From Lota lota (Eukaryota; Chordata; Actinopteri; Gadiformes; Lotidae), in contig JACYXH010000175.1 in assembly GCA_026745465.1 (NCBI GenBank), forward strand, positions 1,715,501-1,779,500: 64,000 nt of DNA, written 5' to 3'. The position numbers and the translations under genes are program-made. Numbering within the stretch: position 1 is the first letter of the stretch; each line of letters opens with the position of its first letter. The notes under the pieces were generated by a model, which saw only the letters and a list, made by a program, of their open reading frames with translations, ran no database searches and had not been told where the DNA came from. Shown piece by piece: positions 1-13,782 of this stretch.

Positions 1-211
1 ATTAACAATATTACAACTTCTGTTTGTTTAGTTTCAGTAAATGTTGGGGCAATTTTAATGCTGTTTTAGCTGGATGATGTCAGAGTTGAAGTTGTAATTT
101 GACCATGTTGCCACACCTTAGCTTTTGGTGAAATAACACCACTGCGCTCATGTTAAATCTCAACTTTTCAGTGCCGACTGTCATGTCTTTGTTGTAATCC
201 CTCTCTCCCAG

Positions 212-1154
212 ATCACCTTTGTAGATTTCATTATGTACGAGCTTCTGGACCAACACCGAATGTTTGAGCCTAAGTGCCTGGATGATTTCAAGAACCTCCG
301 AGATCTATTGGACCGCTTTGAGGTCAGACCCACCTGTTCAAATAGTATTAATAAAAATACATGCTTAATATTTATGCCAGAATTAATGAGAATTAGTTCG
401 AGATGTAAATTGAGTTTTTTTTTTGGTTGTTGTTTTTTTACACTGTTGTGTATAACTGTGGGGTGTAGCCCTGCAGAGGTACTACATAGATCCAACAAGA
501 ATGTCTATATAATAAAGCTTTGTTTACCAAATTAGTCGGTACATTCAGCAAGGGAGATTGAGATGAGTGTGTGCAGGTCCCCATAGGGAGGGCCTAAAGC
601 GCCTCTCCTGCTACTACGTTCTCATTGGCTTAACAGGTGTGATTGACAGATCACAAGGACAAGGAATACCCCATATAGTCTCTCACTTCACTTCTTTGAG
701 GGAACAGGTTATATGCCATATTGAATTGGTTTGAGCCTGCCAGCCTTCAAAGAAGGCTATTAGTACAACCAAAGCGGTTTGTAGAGTGCAACAATAATAT
801 CCCAATTACTTCCAGGGTCCCTCGTGACCTTAACCTTTGTTGCATGTGTAATCTGCTAAGCCTTTGAGTCTGCAAAAAAGAATGGGTTCCTTGTGCAGGG
901 GCTTTTTGGTTGGTCAAAGTCGTGGGGCAAGTTAGCAGTAAACCTATATGTGAAGTTAAAAGTTAAACTTAACGTGTGTGTGGTATGCATATAATGAAAC
1001 TGTTCTGGTTAAACATTCGGTTGATTCTTTTTTCTTTTTTATATATATTTTCCAATAGGCTCTGGATAATATTTCTGCTTACATGAAGTCCAGCAGATTC
1101 ATGAAGACCCCAGTTAACAACAAGATGGCCAAGTGGGGAAACAAAAAGGAGTGA
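212..1154 (+). CDS. gstm: Mu-class glutathione S-transferase, 3' end (two last coding exons)
   Basis: This is the C-terminal end of a cytosolic mu-class glutathione S-transferase, which conjugates glutathione to electrophiles. Two coding exons are visible, 212-322 (37 codons) and 1059-1154 (ending in TGA). They join in phase 0 across an intron with consensus AG and GT borders. The translation contains ITFVDFIMYELLDQHR, MFEPKCLDDFKNL and ISAYMKSSRF, close to the mu-class helices of human GSTM proteins, and ends in KWGNKKE. The catalytic N-terminal thioredoxin-like domain lies outside the window, so the gene is cut by the window edge and is not truncated by mutation. Possible poly(A) signals are ATTAAA at 1347-1352 and AATAAA at 1443-1448. 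The exact paralogue number cannot be assigned. Confidence 0.93.
323..1058 (+). other. Last intron of the gstm gene
   Basis: This is non-coding sequence between the two gstm exons. It starts with GTCAGA and ends in a T-rich tract followed by AATAG. No gene, RNA or clear transposon was recognised in it. Confidence 0.7.
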
Positions 1155-1762
1155 ATCTACACTCTTTCAACCTGAGTAGTCGATAAGAAAAATCCTAATA
1201 GAACAGAATATTTGGACCAAATTACAGCAGATGCATAATTGTGTGTTATGTGGGGCATGTAGTCTAGTTAGTACCACTACCTGTACAGTTTTATGTTTAA
1301 TTGCTTCTTAATTGATCTTTTGTAAAAACCCAGGATTTCCATTATGATTAAAGAACATTGGTAAAAAAAAATAGTTTTTATTTTTCCATTTATGCTGTTA
1401 GTTGCTTTTATTGGACACCTTAATACACTTAATGTTTGATTAAATAAAACATTTTTTAATATAAATTATTTATTTGATTTTAAATGAGGTAGGTAAATGA
1501 TACATTAGGTGGTTGACAAATAATTTGCAGCTATACTGCTTATAAAAAAAATACGGTAGGCCTACGATTCATGTCTTAATTGCAGTTGGAAAACTAGTGC
1601 ATAATTGATTTGAAGTAGTTGAATACAGCACATAAAATCAACCTCTTAGCGATGTTTGTCTGTTTGCACAAAAATTGGTTTTGATAGTTAATCAATTTAT
1701 TGAGTTTTATAGAACGACAGTTTGATTACGACCACCAGTGTAATACATGCGGAGACCGGTCA
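1155..1762. other. Tail-to-tail 3' regions of gstm (+) and eps8l3 (-)
   Basis: The two genes converge here. Plus-strand poly(A) signals (1347-1352, 1443-1448) serve gstm. Minus-strand AATAAA signals, read as TTTATT on the plus strand at 1469-1474 and 1696-1701, could serve eps8l3. The two 3' UTRs are therefore close together and may overlap. No ORF of interest was seen. Confidence 0.6.
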
Positions 1763-4700
1763 CTAGTAACGGCCATTGTAGGGTCCATACCCAGGCTCAG
1801 AGGCAAGCTGTAGGAAATGAAATAAGAAGTTGTACTTCATTCATCAAGAAATGAGGGATTATTATTATCGAAGTCAGTGACAGCAGCACTATTTATTTTA
1901 TTGCTCTTCACACAACACAATCGTAGTGCAATACTCACTGCAATGGCAGACTTTATGGGCTGCAGTTGGAAGAACAATTTTCCGCCTTCCTCGGGGCAAG
2001 CCATTCGTAGGTTTTCGCGGGACAATCCCAGCAGCTGCTTACCATGCAGCACACCGAGGCTCTGCACCGTACTGTGGTTCCGGGACAAACAAAAACAGAC
2101 TTGACTCATTCAGCATGTATGGGTGGGTGAATATTCAAGCCGCATTGATTAGCGTGGCTAAGTTACATTTTGGAGAAGCCTTTGTAATCCAGCCAGGCTC
2201 TAACGTCCGCAGGGCTGGACATCATATCCAACGGGGGCCCACGACCGCGGGGGCCCTGGAGAGAGTGGAGAGAATCAAACACATTGTGAGACTCACAGAT
2301 AGTGGTCACGTCATTTGTTGAAGGAGGTGGGAAGAAATATAAGTCATATAAAAGATTATAGCATTTTGTATCCTTTTACCAAATACTTAACCTTGTCCAA
2401 AATATGGATAAAGTGAACGATAATGCAAAGTAATAGGTAAAGGAAGTTAAATTGAAAGAGGATATTTAACGAAAACATGAATAGCCGTAAGCAACATGGT
2501 TGACCTGTGGGTAGTCCATGGGCACTGACTCATTCATGGGCTCCAGAACATTCTGGGGAACATGTCCTTCCATCTGGAGATTATTACGGACAATCCACCA
2601 CTGTTTAGACTTGTCTACCACCTATGAAAACATGAAACAAAGTATAAGCGGAAAGACAAAAAGGTTCCAGATGAGTATCATGTCTACCGTATGCTTTGGA
2701 CCAGGGTGCAAGGTTTTGTGAGTACAGCCAATTAATTGTATTGTATTTGTATATTAGCAAAAGACTAGCCAAAGTAATAAATCAAGGGATAGGGTCCTCG
2801 AACAGTCCACGACGGGTACCATACTTCATAGCCCAAAATTTACAACTACCATTCTTAAATGTAATGAACATTAAACTCCTTAGAATTGGCGAATCTTCAA
2901 CATATTGTGACATTACCACAATTTACTATTTAGCAGACACTTTTATACAAAGTGACTTGCCGTGACTTGTCATCAACGAACAGAGACATCTTGCTCATGA
3001 ATGTCCACAGGTTTTTGCGTCAAACACTCTAACCACTTCACTATCCTGCCCCGTATATATATCAATATTGTGTTTATTCATTCATAATTCATAGCTAAAT
3101 ACAAATCATATTGCGATGATATTCTCCACAGTTTGACTGAGGGGCTCACCTGGACAACATCTCCCTTCTGAACACTCAGCTCCTGGCTGTTCCTCGCCAT
3201 TAAGTCATAGATGACGCGCATGTACAGGGGCGGCTCGCTCTGGCTGCGGCAGAAGCATTTCCACCATCCAAAGGGTTATAAACCACTATGCGTTTAGTAA
3301 GACATCGTAATAGTGTTGTAATAGTGTGTAATCAGAGAGCTGTGTGTTCTCCATACCGTGGTGATGGCGAGGAGCCCCATGTACTGCCATTCCTCAGCTA
3401 GACCAAGCATGGACAAAATACATCATGTATGATATATGATAAAACATGCAATAATAAAGATGGACTATTGGTTTCAATGAGCACCCTACAACCTTTTGGA
3501 CAATAAAACTGATCTGAAAGTGTGTATTCCATAGTTTCCTGTAATAAACAGGAATTCCACCCCTGCAGGAAAACTTCAATTCTCAACAGGATCAAACTTG
3601 ATCAAGGTAGGGGTTAAAATTAGTTAATGCCAAACCACATGGGTCTTTACCCTTGCATTAAGTAAGGCTTTTATAAAACTAAGCGGCGAAATACGTTTAT
3701 CATCATATATGATATAATATACTAATTAGGGCTTAGTTTCTCATGAGCTTCTGTGGTCCTACCTCTTTGGGCGGCCCCTGCATCTCTCTGCTTCTCTGGG
3801 GGTCATACAGGGGCCCGTTGCGAGAGGGAGGAAGGGAGAAACGCTGGCTGTTGCTACGGTGGAAGGCCCCCATCTGGGAAGATGGCGGCCGGGGTGGGAT
3901 CTGCCAACCATCGTAAAACTCTGGCATGTACGGTGGGATGGCATCCCCATCCGGCCATTTGGTCCTACAGCAGGACAGGAAATGGTTCCGGTCAGAGACG
4001 AGGAGATTGGAGGGCGAATTGAATTCAGACACATTCAACAATAAGTAACAATAAGTGTATTGTTTTTTACAGTATAAAAAAAAACAGAACAGAAAAGTGG
4101 TAGAAACAGAACAATGGCACCAGCAGAAAAATGCTTTAAAAAAACTGTTAAGTTGTGTTTCAAGAGAAAAGAGTAAAAGTGTGTAAAACATCAAAAACAT
4201 AAGTAGCGTTCCTTAGAACATACAGTATAGATAATACAGATTACATCAAGCGTACACATAGAATAACGCTATGGGTGTGTGTCAAGGAACAAACTGGACT
4301 TCCTCGGCCATGTAGAGCAGTATGGAGGGTTGTTGCAGGGTGGGGGTTTGACGTACCTGGGGACATTCCAGCACTGTCCCAGGGCCCTCCAGAACTGGTC
4401 CTCCTCTGGCCTCGTCTCCTGGTCCAGGAGCTGCAGTGCCAGCTCTGTCAGCATGGGGGAGACCACCTTCATGGAGATGCCTGGGGCATACTGCGGGACC
4501 ACCTGCAGGAGGAGGATGAGGATAAAGAAAGGTTTGATCATATCCTTTCTCTCTCTTGTTTACTGCTTCTAGTACATGTTAATTTGTATTATTTTAGTTT
4601 ACACTTTGTATTGGTTTTTATTCATGATTTATTATTAAATATATATATAATTTTCCTTTGGGATTTAATAATTGTATCTGAATATATGTATTAATTGTTT

Positions 4701-7700
4701 ATTAACTCATCTGTTTACAATGTATCTTTATCAGTTCTATAGAGTTAATCAAGCTTAAGTTCGAGCTCAGTAAAATAATAAATCACAAACTAACTTGTGA
4801 CTAAATAAACCAGAGCATTTCATAGAATCATAGCTGAAAGGAAGGATAAAGAACCGCTAGAGTAAATTCTCGGACCAGAAGTTAGACTTGAGTGGCCACT
4901 AGTGGTCACCAGACATGAATGAAAGAAACAGACACTCTGGACTCACGATCTGCAGACTAGCGAACAAGATGTGGACAAAGTCTGCAGCACTGGGATTGGT
5001 CAGGTGCCCGTTCAGTTTACCCTGTAACAGCAGAAAACCCACTGTACAAAAGAGCTGTTTTCTTTCTCGGCCCACAACGGTATATTATCACACACACAAA
5101 CACAACTATCACGTTCGAATCAAAACATGATAAGAACAGCGATATTATGCGCGGTGTGGCATTATATTGCATGGTCAAATGGTGGAGCAGTACGTACCAG
5201 AAGATTGAAGCCATACTTGACTTTTTGAAGATATCCAATATATTGTTCTACAGGTGGATTGCTGGCACCTGGGGAAAAGATCACTAGTTACAAGACTAAT
5301 GTACAAATATTGTCACTGAATCTATCCTTTAGCTGAGTTGAGTTGATTTAGCTCATAGTTAATTTTATTTCATTCAGCCCTAAAGATAAATACTACTATT
5401 CGGTGAGGCCAAAAACCTTTTTTCTGGGATTTATTCTTTTTATGCACTTTCTTCTTGGTCTGTGTTGAATGGGCAGCCGCTAGAATCCCCATAAAGAGCT
5501 CCACATCGCTCAACACATGGTTCAGAATATCCTGCGAGGGAGGAAACAGAAACAACCTGTTTTACTATGAATAGATTATGTATTAATATAATAAATTCCA
5601 AAATTGTGATGTGGAAAGCACTAATTCAAATTGTCAAATTATTCAAACTCAAAACTAAAAAATAAGAAAATGTGTTAATGAATCACAATGTGGTATATAC
5701 GATACCAATAAATCACATCATGACCTCATGCCAATACCAATATTAATTCTGATGTGATCCATATATATATTTGAAACAGTTGGTTCTGACCGTATCTCTT
5801 TCTAAGACGGTATATTCGGTCATTGGCAGACTCCCCCGTCGGTCCTGTAGCATTTCCATCTCAGCATTGTACTGGCTTTCATGCGGTGGGGGGGCATAGC
5901 TCCGTGGAGCAGGTGGAGGCTCTGTAACAAGACAAAAATAAAAACAAATGATCAATACTGTCTGGGACATTTCGACAGGCAAACACCTTTCATAACAATG
6001 TGGTGACACATCATATTCTGTAAAACCGGATCTACATCTGCCTTGTCCCGACACCGCTACATGAGAACAGAGCCTACCGAAGTCTCTGCCGCTCGACTGT
6101 TGGCCGCGGTCTTCTGGTGGTGCGGGGGGTCTGTTCAGCACGGCCCGAGGTCCCGACCTTCCTGGGACCCACTGTCCGACGATGTTCTCCAGGTCACTGC
6201 TACGATACAGAACAGACAGACAGTGAAGCATTAGGATATCTATGTGGTTAACTAACATAGTAATAAGTTATTCTTTATCACATAGATATGGGAGAGATAT
6301 AATGTATGGTATATTTAACCAGAGGTGTTGTGGAAAATTGTACCGGATGTTGAACTGGTCGCTATGGTTGTCCACATAAGCTGGTTTTCCTTGGATGACC
6401 TCATCCAGATCGCTCTTTATGAACTCGGCCTATTAAAACGTAACAAGTTTAAGGACAGAAAGTATATAAACCGCACATGAAACCCCAGTCAATTACAGAG
6501 ATTACATAACTATTCGATGAAGTACAAATGAACAATGGATCTATCTTTATGCAGGTATCCACATAATATGGGAAGAAAAATAAAGAAAAGGAAAAAAAGA
6601 ATGAATTAATATATACATATGGGAGAGGGGTGTGTAACTGATGGAAGAGCATAGTTATAAATATAATATATAATATATAAATCTGGTTTGTGCCGTAGTA
6701 CCCGATTGAATCCAATATTCATCACTAATCTTGGTGGCATTCTTCTGACTCACCCCGACCTCTTCACACTGGAAAATGTAGACCTGAGCGTTCCTCTTGA
6801 AGCGCTCCTGCACCATCACGGCCAGCAGGGAGTTGTAGGCGCAGCTATCCAGCACTGTGCTGGTCTGAAGGATGGAGGCCAGGGGGAGGGACTCCAGCTC
6901 AGCCTGGGGAATGGGAGGACAGACAGCTAGATGTGAGCAGATTAAGTATGACCATACTGAGTATGAGTCAGAGCTAGATACTATGTATCCATTTTTGCAT
7001 CGAGAAAAATAATAAACATCTTTGAAAGTCGTATTAAGGACGCAATGTGTAAGATTGAGCACCTCCCAGTTAGAAGGTGGGAGACTTTCAGAATAAAAAA
7101 ACAGGCTGGCCAGTATTTTATATTTGTAGAATTGATCAGTTATAGGATTTGATTTGAGTGCTAAAATTACGAAAATCACTATCAATCAGCAATGACTACA
7201 GATACAGTATGTCCAGGTTATTTGAAGTTACAAGCTCATTGAAATGTTGTACATTGTGACTTTAAAGTTGTGAAAGTCTTATTTCTTAGAATTTGTTCAA
7301 GAGAATTCAGTTCAAAGAAACGTTTTGGTTATCTTTCCGTTTGACTGGAATTCCTTATCACCCTGTCCCAAAATTCACCTTGCATTAAAAAGCTTCTAGC
7401 ACATGGAATATCACACATTCCCACTTTTTTCACGCAATTCATTTCAGAAGCTACAATAACTATGGAATACAGTCCAAGGACATTTGGCCTTTTATACACT
7501 CTCACACCACAATTCTGGAAAAAAAAACTGGCACCACTATAGGGGGCTTTAATCTGGGCTTTAATCTGATCTGATCTGAAAGTCCCATAAAATAAATTCA
7601 AACTGCCATCTTTGTACTCTAGAACAACCAAGCAACTAGTTATTATTATTATCACTATAATGGGGAAAAGACACCAAGATGGCGGCTTGGAATGTGCGTG

Positions 7701-8325
7701 GCATCATGTGACACCCTCCCTCATTGACCAACCTTTGTCTCGATGTCGTTGAGCTGCAGGTATCCTCCCTGCACGTCTAGGATCATGTCCTGGGGCCACA
7801 GCCGGCCTTTTGCGTCCAGATTCTTGAGCTTGGCCATGCAATCGTCCAGGCTTTTAGCCTCATGGCCGTTCAGCTCACAAGTAAACAGGTGCTGCAGCCA
7901 GGGGGAGACATAGGGGGAAGTCAGAGCTCATGTGTGGACCAATTATCTTCCTCTTTTCTTTTTATCATACTAGAGGTCCAAACTGTCATTCATGATGTAC
8001 TTTTATTGTTCTTGATTATGTTTTTTGTTGCCATTTATAATGATTGATGTATAATTATTATAGTTCTATCAGTAAGTAATAAGCAATAGAATAATACTAG
8101 TATTAAGTATTATTAGTAATCTTTTATTATAGTATTATTAGTAATATAGGCTGTATTAGGCTATCATAGTTACAGAAACAGTATGGTCGTTTATATAACA
8201 ATAATTCTTACCTCAACTCTGTAGTGAATGTTGTCTTGTTTGTTCAGTGTTTCTATGTGCTCTTTTCTCTGTGCTGAAAAAAATCAAAATCAAACAGTTA
8301 TACTATATGGATATTAGGACTGGGG

Positions 8326-8423
<98 letters not shown>

Positions 8424-8558
8424 CATACTGTATATTGCCTTGCCACTGGGCCTGGACGTATTGTTTCTCTGCCACGGTGCGTTCCTGGGTTCATCCTGTT
8501 GAATACCTCGCCTTAATGGCGGCTGTTCCTCTGGCACGAAACCCCTTTGAAACGTCAT
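1763..8558 (-). CDS. eps8l3: EPS8-like protein 3 (PTB, SH3 and SAM-type domains), 18 coding exons
   Basis: An EPS8-family adaptor that links receptor and Rho/Rac signalling to actin. The model runs on the minus strand in coding order: 8558-8429, 8273-8212, 7891-7733, 6903-6754, 6429-6344, 6196-6078, 5921-5791, 5531-5417, 5268-5198, 5021-4947, 4502-4357, 3964-3763, 3397-3357, 3243-3150, 2621-2505, 2255-2167, 2071-1939, 1807-1763. All joints keep phase and give 654 residues; human EPS8L3 is somewhat shorter. The first exon contains SRPSGKAIY, matching the N-terminus of human EPS8L3. Residues about 55-190 form the PTB domain (HYRVEHLFTCELN, YNSLLAVMVQERF). Residues about 500-557 form the SH3 domain (YDLMARNSQELSVQKGD, QWWIVRN). 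Residues about 585-640 form the SAM-type effector end (TVQSLGVLHGKQLLGLS). A neighbouring gstm agrees with human 1p13. The non-coding leader was not identified. Confidence 0.92.
2924..3052 (-). repeat. tRNA-derived SINE copy A (in an eps8l3 intron)
   Basis: This is the most diverged of three copies of one family. The plus strand reads TTAGCAGACACTTTTATACA at the left and CACTATCCTGCCCC at the right. Reversed, this is a SINE body followed by the TGGATAAAAG-GTCTGCTAAA teleost tail. Its interior has degraded, and the B-box region seen in copies B and C is barely visible. Confidence 0.6.
8328..8421. repeat. (TG)n/(CA)n microsatellite in eps8l3 intron 1
   Basis: About 47 uninterrupted TG units on the plus strand, so (CA)n in the eps8l3 transcript. 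The repeat begins at intron position +8, directly after the 5' splice site GTATGTTC of coding exon 1. Confidence 0.98.
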
Positions 8559-10038
8559 GGAACAACACCTGTTACCGGCTGACTGTCATCTATCCGCATC
8601 CACGCCAAGATTACATGTACTGCTTGTTATTGTCAACACTGACAGTCATAGGGTTGTCACCAGTTTATGATTGGGATAGTTTGATTGCTTTTACGCACTA
8701 TATTCGAAGGCTATATTTCCATGGAAAAAGATACTGACCTTGGGGAATAGGAAAAGGGTGCTGCGTTTCCGAACATTTTCTCGGTCTTTACTGTATATGA
8801 CAAAGTAAAGGTTTGAGTTGCATAACGATAATGGTACAGTTCACTCCTCACAATCCAAACTGAAATATAGCATACGGTTTTTTGTTGAGCTGTTGAACAG
8901 AACTCTCGAAAAGATCATCGACAAAAGTTCACAATGAGCAAAAGATAACTTTTCAGTTGATTTATATGCTTGTTCGATTTCAAATTATAAATTATAGCTG
9001 CACCTTAACGTTTGCCAATAGCCATCACTTGTATTCAAAATGCCATACTCATAATTCTCTTCACAGAACAAATTGATTTGCGTTGATGGGTTTCATTTTC
9101 ATCATTTCAAAGAAAAGCCAAAATTGCTTACATTGAGTTTTGGTTATACAAAAAGTGAAGTTGAGTTAAGTGAAGACATTCCAGAGTTCAAACAATAATA
9201 CAAAGAGAAAATAGCACATTATATTCCTCAGTCAAAGCTTAGTTTATAAGCTACAGTAGCCTATAAAATAAGCATGTATCGCATAGCAAGTTAGTGGTCT
9301 AAAATATTAGACAAAACCATTGCTGCTTTAAAAGTAAGTTAAGCTACTTGCTCAAATGTTTACATCTTTAATAATCATATCTTAGGCTGGTATAACAGCC
9401 ACAACCAAGAACATAATGGCCCATAACCGAGAAAACTACATTTACCTTTTCATTCATACAATCAGTATTACCTGTCAATGCTAGATTTCCATGTATGATA
9501 CTGGTCCACTGTAATTAAAACAGATTTAAAATCATTGCCGGTTAGAAATTGTCCATTCCTCAGAGTGAAGTGGATTTCCTTAACGTTCTACTTCAAGTCA
9601 ATGGGACCAAAGTTCAGATTGTTTTACTGTTGTGATCGTCTAAGTAGGCTGTGCGAAAGGAGTCTAAAGGTGTCTTATGTTGGAAGGCAAGTCTCTCGAC
9701 GAGTCATGGGTCCAAAGGTGTAGGTAGTTGACGTGTTATGGATTAAGCTTCAAGATTAGTTATGCAATAAAATACTTTGTCCCTGAAAATTAAATCGTAT
9801 CTGCCCTCACATTGAATAGTTTATTTACAATTGTTGTAATTCAAAGAAAGATAAGGGGGTCAGTGAGTAAGTAAGTAAATCCTTTATTTACCACGAGCTG
9901 ACGTGTATATACACACACCCATACTATTGACCGAGACAATCTTAAAGAGGAAATAGTTTTATTCAGTAAGGAAAAGATGACTGGAGGACAATATGTTGGG
10001 GTTCGGGAGGGGGGTGTTGCAGGGCCGAGAGCAGACAG
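8559..10038. other. Intergenic: eps8l3 upstream region and atp5pb 3' flank
   Basis: About 1.5 kb without a recognised coding exon. The left part should hold the eps8l3 leader and promoter, but no TATA box or leader exon was convincing. At the right, TTTATT at 9958-9963 is AATAAA on the minus strand, 76 nt past the atp5pb stop codon, and is the probable atp5pb poly(A) signal. Confidence 0.55.
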
Positions 10039-13000
10039 TTAGACTGTAGCTGTGGCCTTAGCCCTGGCCAGAGCTTTCAGATCCGAGATGCACTTGGCGA
10101 TGCTCTCCTTCTCCTGCAAAACACACAACACACATGAAGGTCAGAGCAGTGCATGCATGCTAATGTAAATACAAATAATGATATGTATATTACAGAATAA
10201 AGCACAAGACATATCCAACTTACGCATTCACAATAAAACAATGTCATCTTGTTATCATTTTAAACATTTGAAAATAGATCAGAGGTTTTTCAAAGTCGGA
10301 GGCATGCCCGCTGCCCTGGGGGGCAACAAACTTCAGAGTGGGCGTGAGAAAATTAGAGGTGTAATGATTATATAAAGAAAATGGTTATTGGTTCTGTGAA
10401 ACAATTGACATTAAATTGTATGATAGATGACGGGAATTCATTTAAGATAAGGTTTATAAACAGGTTTGTTTAAAAATCCTTTTATTTGATAATCCCAAAC
10501 CATCACGCATTCATGAGTCTGGGACTGCAACATATGAAATCGTTTGCGGTCAAAGTACTGCATCTGCAGTTTGACCAAAATAAAATTGACCAAAACTTTT
10601 TTTGTGGATTTAAACGTTTCTTTCACCACCCAACCCTGTTGTAATGGAGATTTGCATCTCCATTACCACAGGGCCACCCGCTTGAAGGCATTTTTAACTG
10701 ATGACACACTTGTCTTGGGTCAATGACAACCAACGGAGATTTGGAGCCCATTTAGTTTTATATTATAGCCTACCATAACATTTTATTGATTCATTTAGGA
10801 AACATAATATATTTGCTTACGTTCAGACAGACGGAACAAAAACAATTACATCCACGTTGATGAATTCAGTTTGATGTTCAATAATCCCCCTTTTTTGCTT
10901 TCCTAATCTCAATAGCTCATTGAGAGCCAATTTATTTCAGATTAGTCACATATTTTCCAGAGTGCCACACGATGTCCTTGGTATTAGGGGGGAAAAGTGT
11001 TGAAGCTCTATATCAGCTATCTAACAGTGCGAAATATTGGTCTTTCGACCAAAACTAATCTGAAATAAATCTGTCTTTTTTCAACAAGGTATTTTGTTTT
11101 ACAAACAGCATTGCAAATCAGCGTGGCATGGTTTGAATCGGCACAGCCAAATGTGCCAATGTAAAATGGCCATTGGTGTTCTGTAAAGGGAGGTCCACTG
11201 TCTCTCACTTTGAAAACCCCTGCTATAGATCAACAGTGATCTCTGGTGGATAGTTGAGCAACAGCAGCCTCTAGTGGACAGTTGACCTAAAATCCCAGCA
11301 CATGTCTGCTGAGGACTGACCTGTAGAGGGGTGATGCTGCCGATGACACTCTTCTCCACCCAGTTGACCATGTGCTCCTGCTCCATCTGACGGTGAAGGT
11401 TCTGCACAGCAATCTGATAGTCCAAGCGCTTCTTCACCTCGTTGGTCACCATATGTATCCTCTCCCTGAAGTTGGTCTCCAGCAGCATGGCCACGTTGTT
11501 CTGGGTGATACAATACAATTATACTGATGTCAATTAATGACTTTTTTTTATGTTCATGTAGTGTGCTGTGATTGCCAATAAGTGGGATGCTCACTTGCGT
11601 TTTGGACTATTAGGAGAGCATAGGGCTTCTGTCTTTTTTACTGGCATAACATTTTCTAGGACAACATTAAGCCAGCAACTTCCTCAGCCAATCACAGAGC
11701 ATTTCTCCCAGCAATTGCCTTTATTCCTGAATACATTATCCTCTATTATGGCAGCCAGACATCTCAGACAAAATCTAAATAGCACTGGCTATTTGCACAA
11801 TGGTGCACTCACTTAGCAGCCGAATTGGTGATAATTAAAACGCACATTTGTAGAATGGTATTAGGTGACAGCGGAAATTGCTGTTTGGTTTCCTTCTTGC
11901 GACAAAAAAGAAAAATTTAAATGTTAAGCCTCGCCAAGAGGCAAACATGCATGTCTGAATAAATGCGATTCGGAGTAAGCCAACCCCCCAAAAAAAGACC
12001 AGCTGAACCCGCGTGTGAGTGAGCAGGAGAACGAATGAAAAAGATGCAAGAGTCTGTTTCGGTGTTTACCCTCTTAGCGTCGAAGAGCATCGATCTTCCC
12101 TCTGCTCTCCACTGCTCCTTCTTCTCCTCCTCGATGGCCTGAGCCAGGCTGACCAGGGCCACATCCTTGACCTCCTGAGCCTTGGCCACTTTCTCCTACA
12201 ACCCCAAATGCACTACTGCTTTAGACGCCTTACATTGCATGGAGGTGTGCACTTATTCTTAATTTTAAAAAATCGAATCCCACCTCATTCAGTTTGTCAG
12301 CAAAAGCAGCAACACTGGGTCCAAACTTCTTGATGGCGTAGATCATGACAGCGCCTATTGAGGCGGCGGACAACGTCTCGTGGTTGATGACATAGATCTC
12401 CTTGGAGAGCAGGTAGACTAGGAGCCCAGTGCCCAGCATGTAGGGCCCTAACAGAAAGAAGACCGCAATTATTAGGGCAGAAATGACCAAAAACCATAGA
12501 TATGATATTGCCAGTACAGAGTACATGAGTCATAATATTGTTAACTAATAAATACATTGCTGAGAGTATTAAAAGCACATGGTAAACTGTATCATAGAGC
12601 TAGTACTTTCCCCAAAGAAATGTGAAATGATAACCTTTTAAAGCCATAATAACATTGATGTACAAAATAAATAAAATGAATCTATGAAAATGGAACCCAT
12701 CCTTCCAAGACCTACATACCGGTGACACCGGTCTTGGGGTACAGAAGTTGGAACAACTCGTCTGGGATGATGCCATGGCGGACCTTTCCTCCCTTCTCTG
12801 GCAGAGGGGGGACAGGGGCCAGACTCTGGGACGATGTGTGCAGGGAGTGGGAGGCCTGGACCAGCCTATGGATGCCAAAGACAATGACAGCTTTAGCTTT
12901 GATAGGTCAGCTGCAAGGACAGTGAGTGGCAAAGTACTTAAGACTTTTTTTAGGTCATATAATGGTCCTTTACATACATTGTTAAGTAAGAAATATGTTG

Positions 13001-13782
13001 ATAAAAATCCATGGTAAAAAAGAGATTGCAAATAGAATGCTTTTAGCACGGCTATTTGCAAGGAAAGGACATACCCAGCTCCAAGGGGACCTTTGCTTTT
13101 CAGGGCATTGGCTGGAATGTAAAAAAAAAAACGTCATTAACTACAAATAACAACACGTCTAAATCTGAAGACGGGAACCCATTTCTGAATATTTTTTCAG
13201 TTAAACTTGATATCCAAAGTAATGTTGCCATCAGCTTGAAAGGGTCCATAAACTGAACGCCGTGACAAACAAGACGTGCACTTGTTTACATGTAGTCATA
13301 TGCACCATCAACCTTAGTTAATATATTTAGCTATTCCAATATGGCTTGTGTTTGGAAGATTTTACAACTATAGCTGTCAAAGAGGTGACATTCTGCAGGC
13401 ATGCTTTGCCGACGAACAGCTAGTGATGCTACGTCTTGCTAATACTTCCCGATTTCAGTCACTTGGATTAGTGTCTGCCTAATGCCTATACCAGCAAAGC
13501 GGTTGTATAACCCCACAGCAATACCGTTAGATTCTTTATTTACAAACGTGCTTAGTAAATAATAATGCCTTAAGGGGCTAAATGCTGCGTGTCATTTAAC
13601 CAGTAGCTCAAAACGTAGCGTTAGCACCTCAGTCATTCAATGTGTGGCCTTCACTTTACCCTTCAAGTTGACATGCAATATAATTCTGACTCTAACTACT
13701 AGGAAATGTGCAATATCTGAACTTGGTCAATTCCTTAATAAGCTTATAACATACCCGAAACGAAAACGGTCCTCGACAGCAT
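10039..13782 (-). CDS. atp5pb: Mitochondrial ATP synthase peripheral stalk subunit b
   Basis: Subunit b of the mitochondrial F1Fo ATP synthase, which anchors the peripheral stalk to Fo in the inner membrane. Seven coding exons on the minus strand, in coding order: 13782-13755, 13111-13075, 12865-12720, 12447-12284, 12195-12070, 11500-11321, 10113-10039. Joints keep phase and give 251 residues; human ATP5PB has 256. The precursor starts MLSRTVFVSANALKSKG, a basic mitochondrial presequence like human MLSRVVL. It continues with APVPPLPEKGGKVRHG, the membrane hairpin LGTGLLVYLLSKEIYVI, YAIKKFGPSVAAFADKLNE and the stalk segment EQEHMVNWVEKSV. It ends EKESIAKCISDLKALARAK and stops at TAA. The gene is head to head with traf3ip3. 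Confidence 0.96.

Noticed and set aside
8247..8558. Open frames of repeated Cys-Val or His-Thr over CA/TG tracts (also at 17105, 26005, 26130, 30572, 30591)
   Set aside because: They arise only because dinucleotide repeats lack stop codons. The real coding sequence nearby is spliced in other frames.
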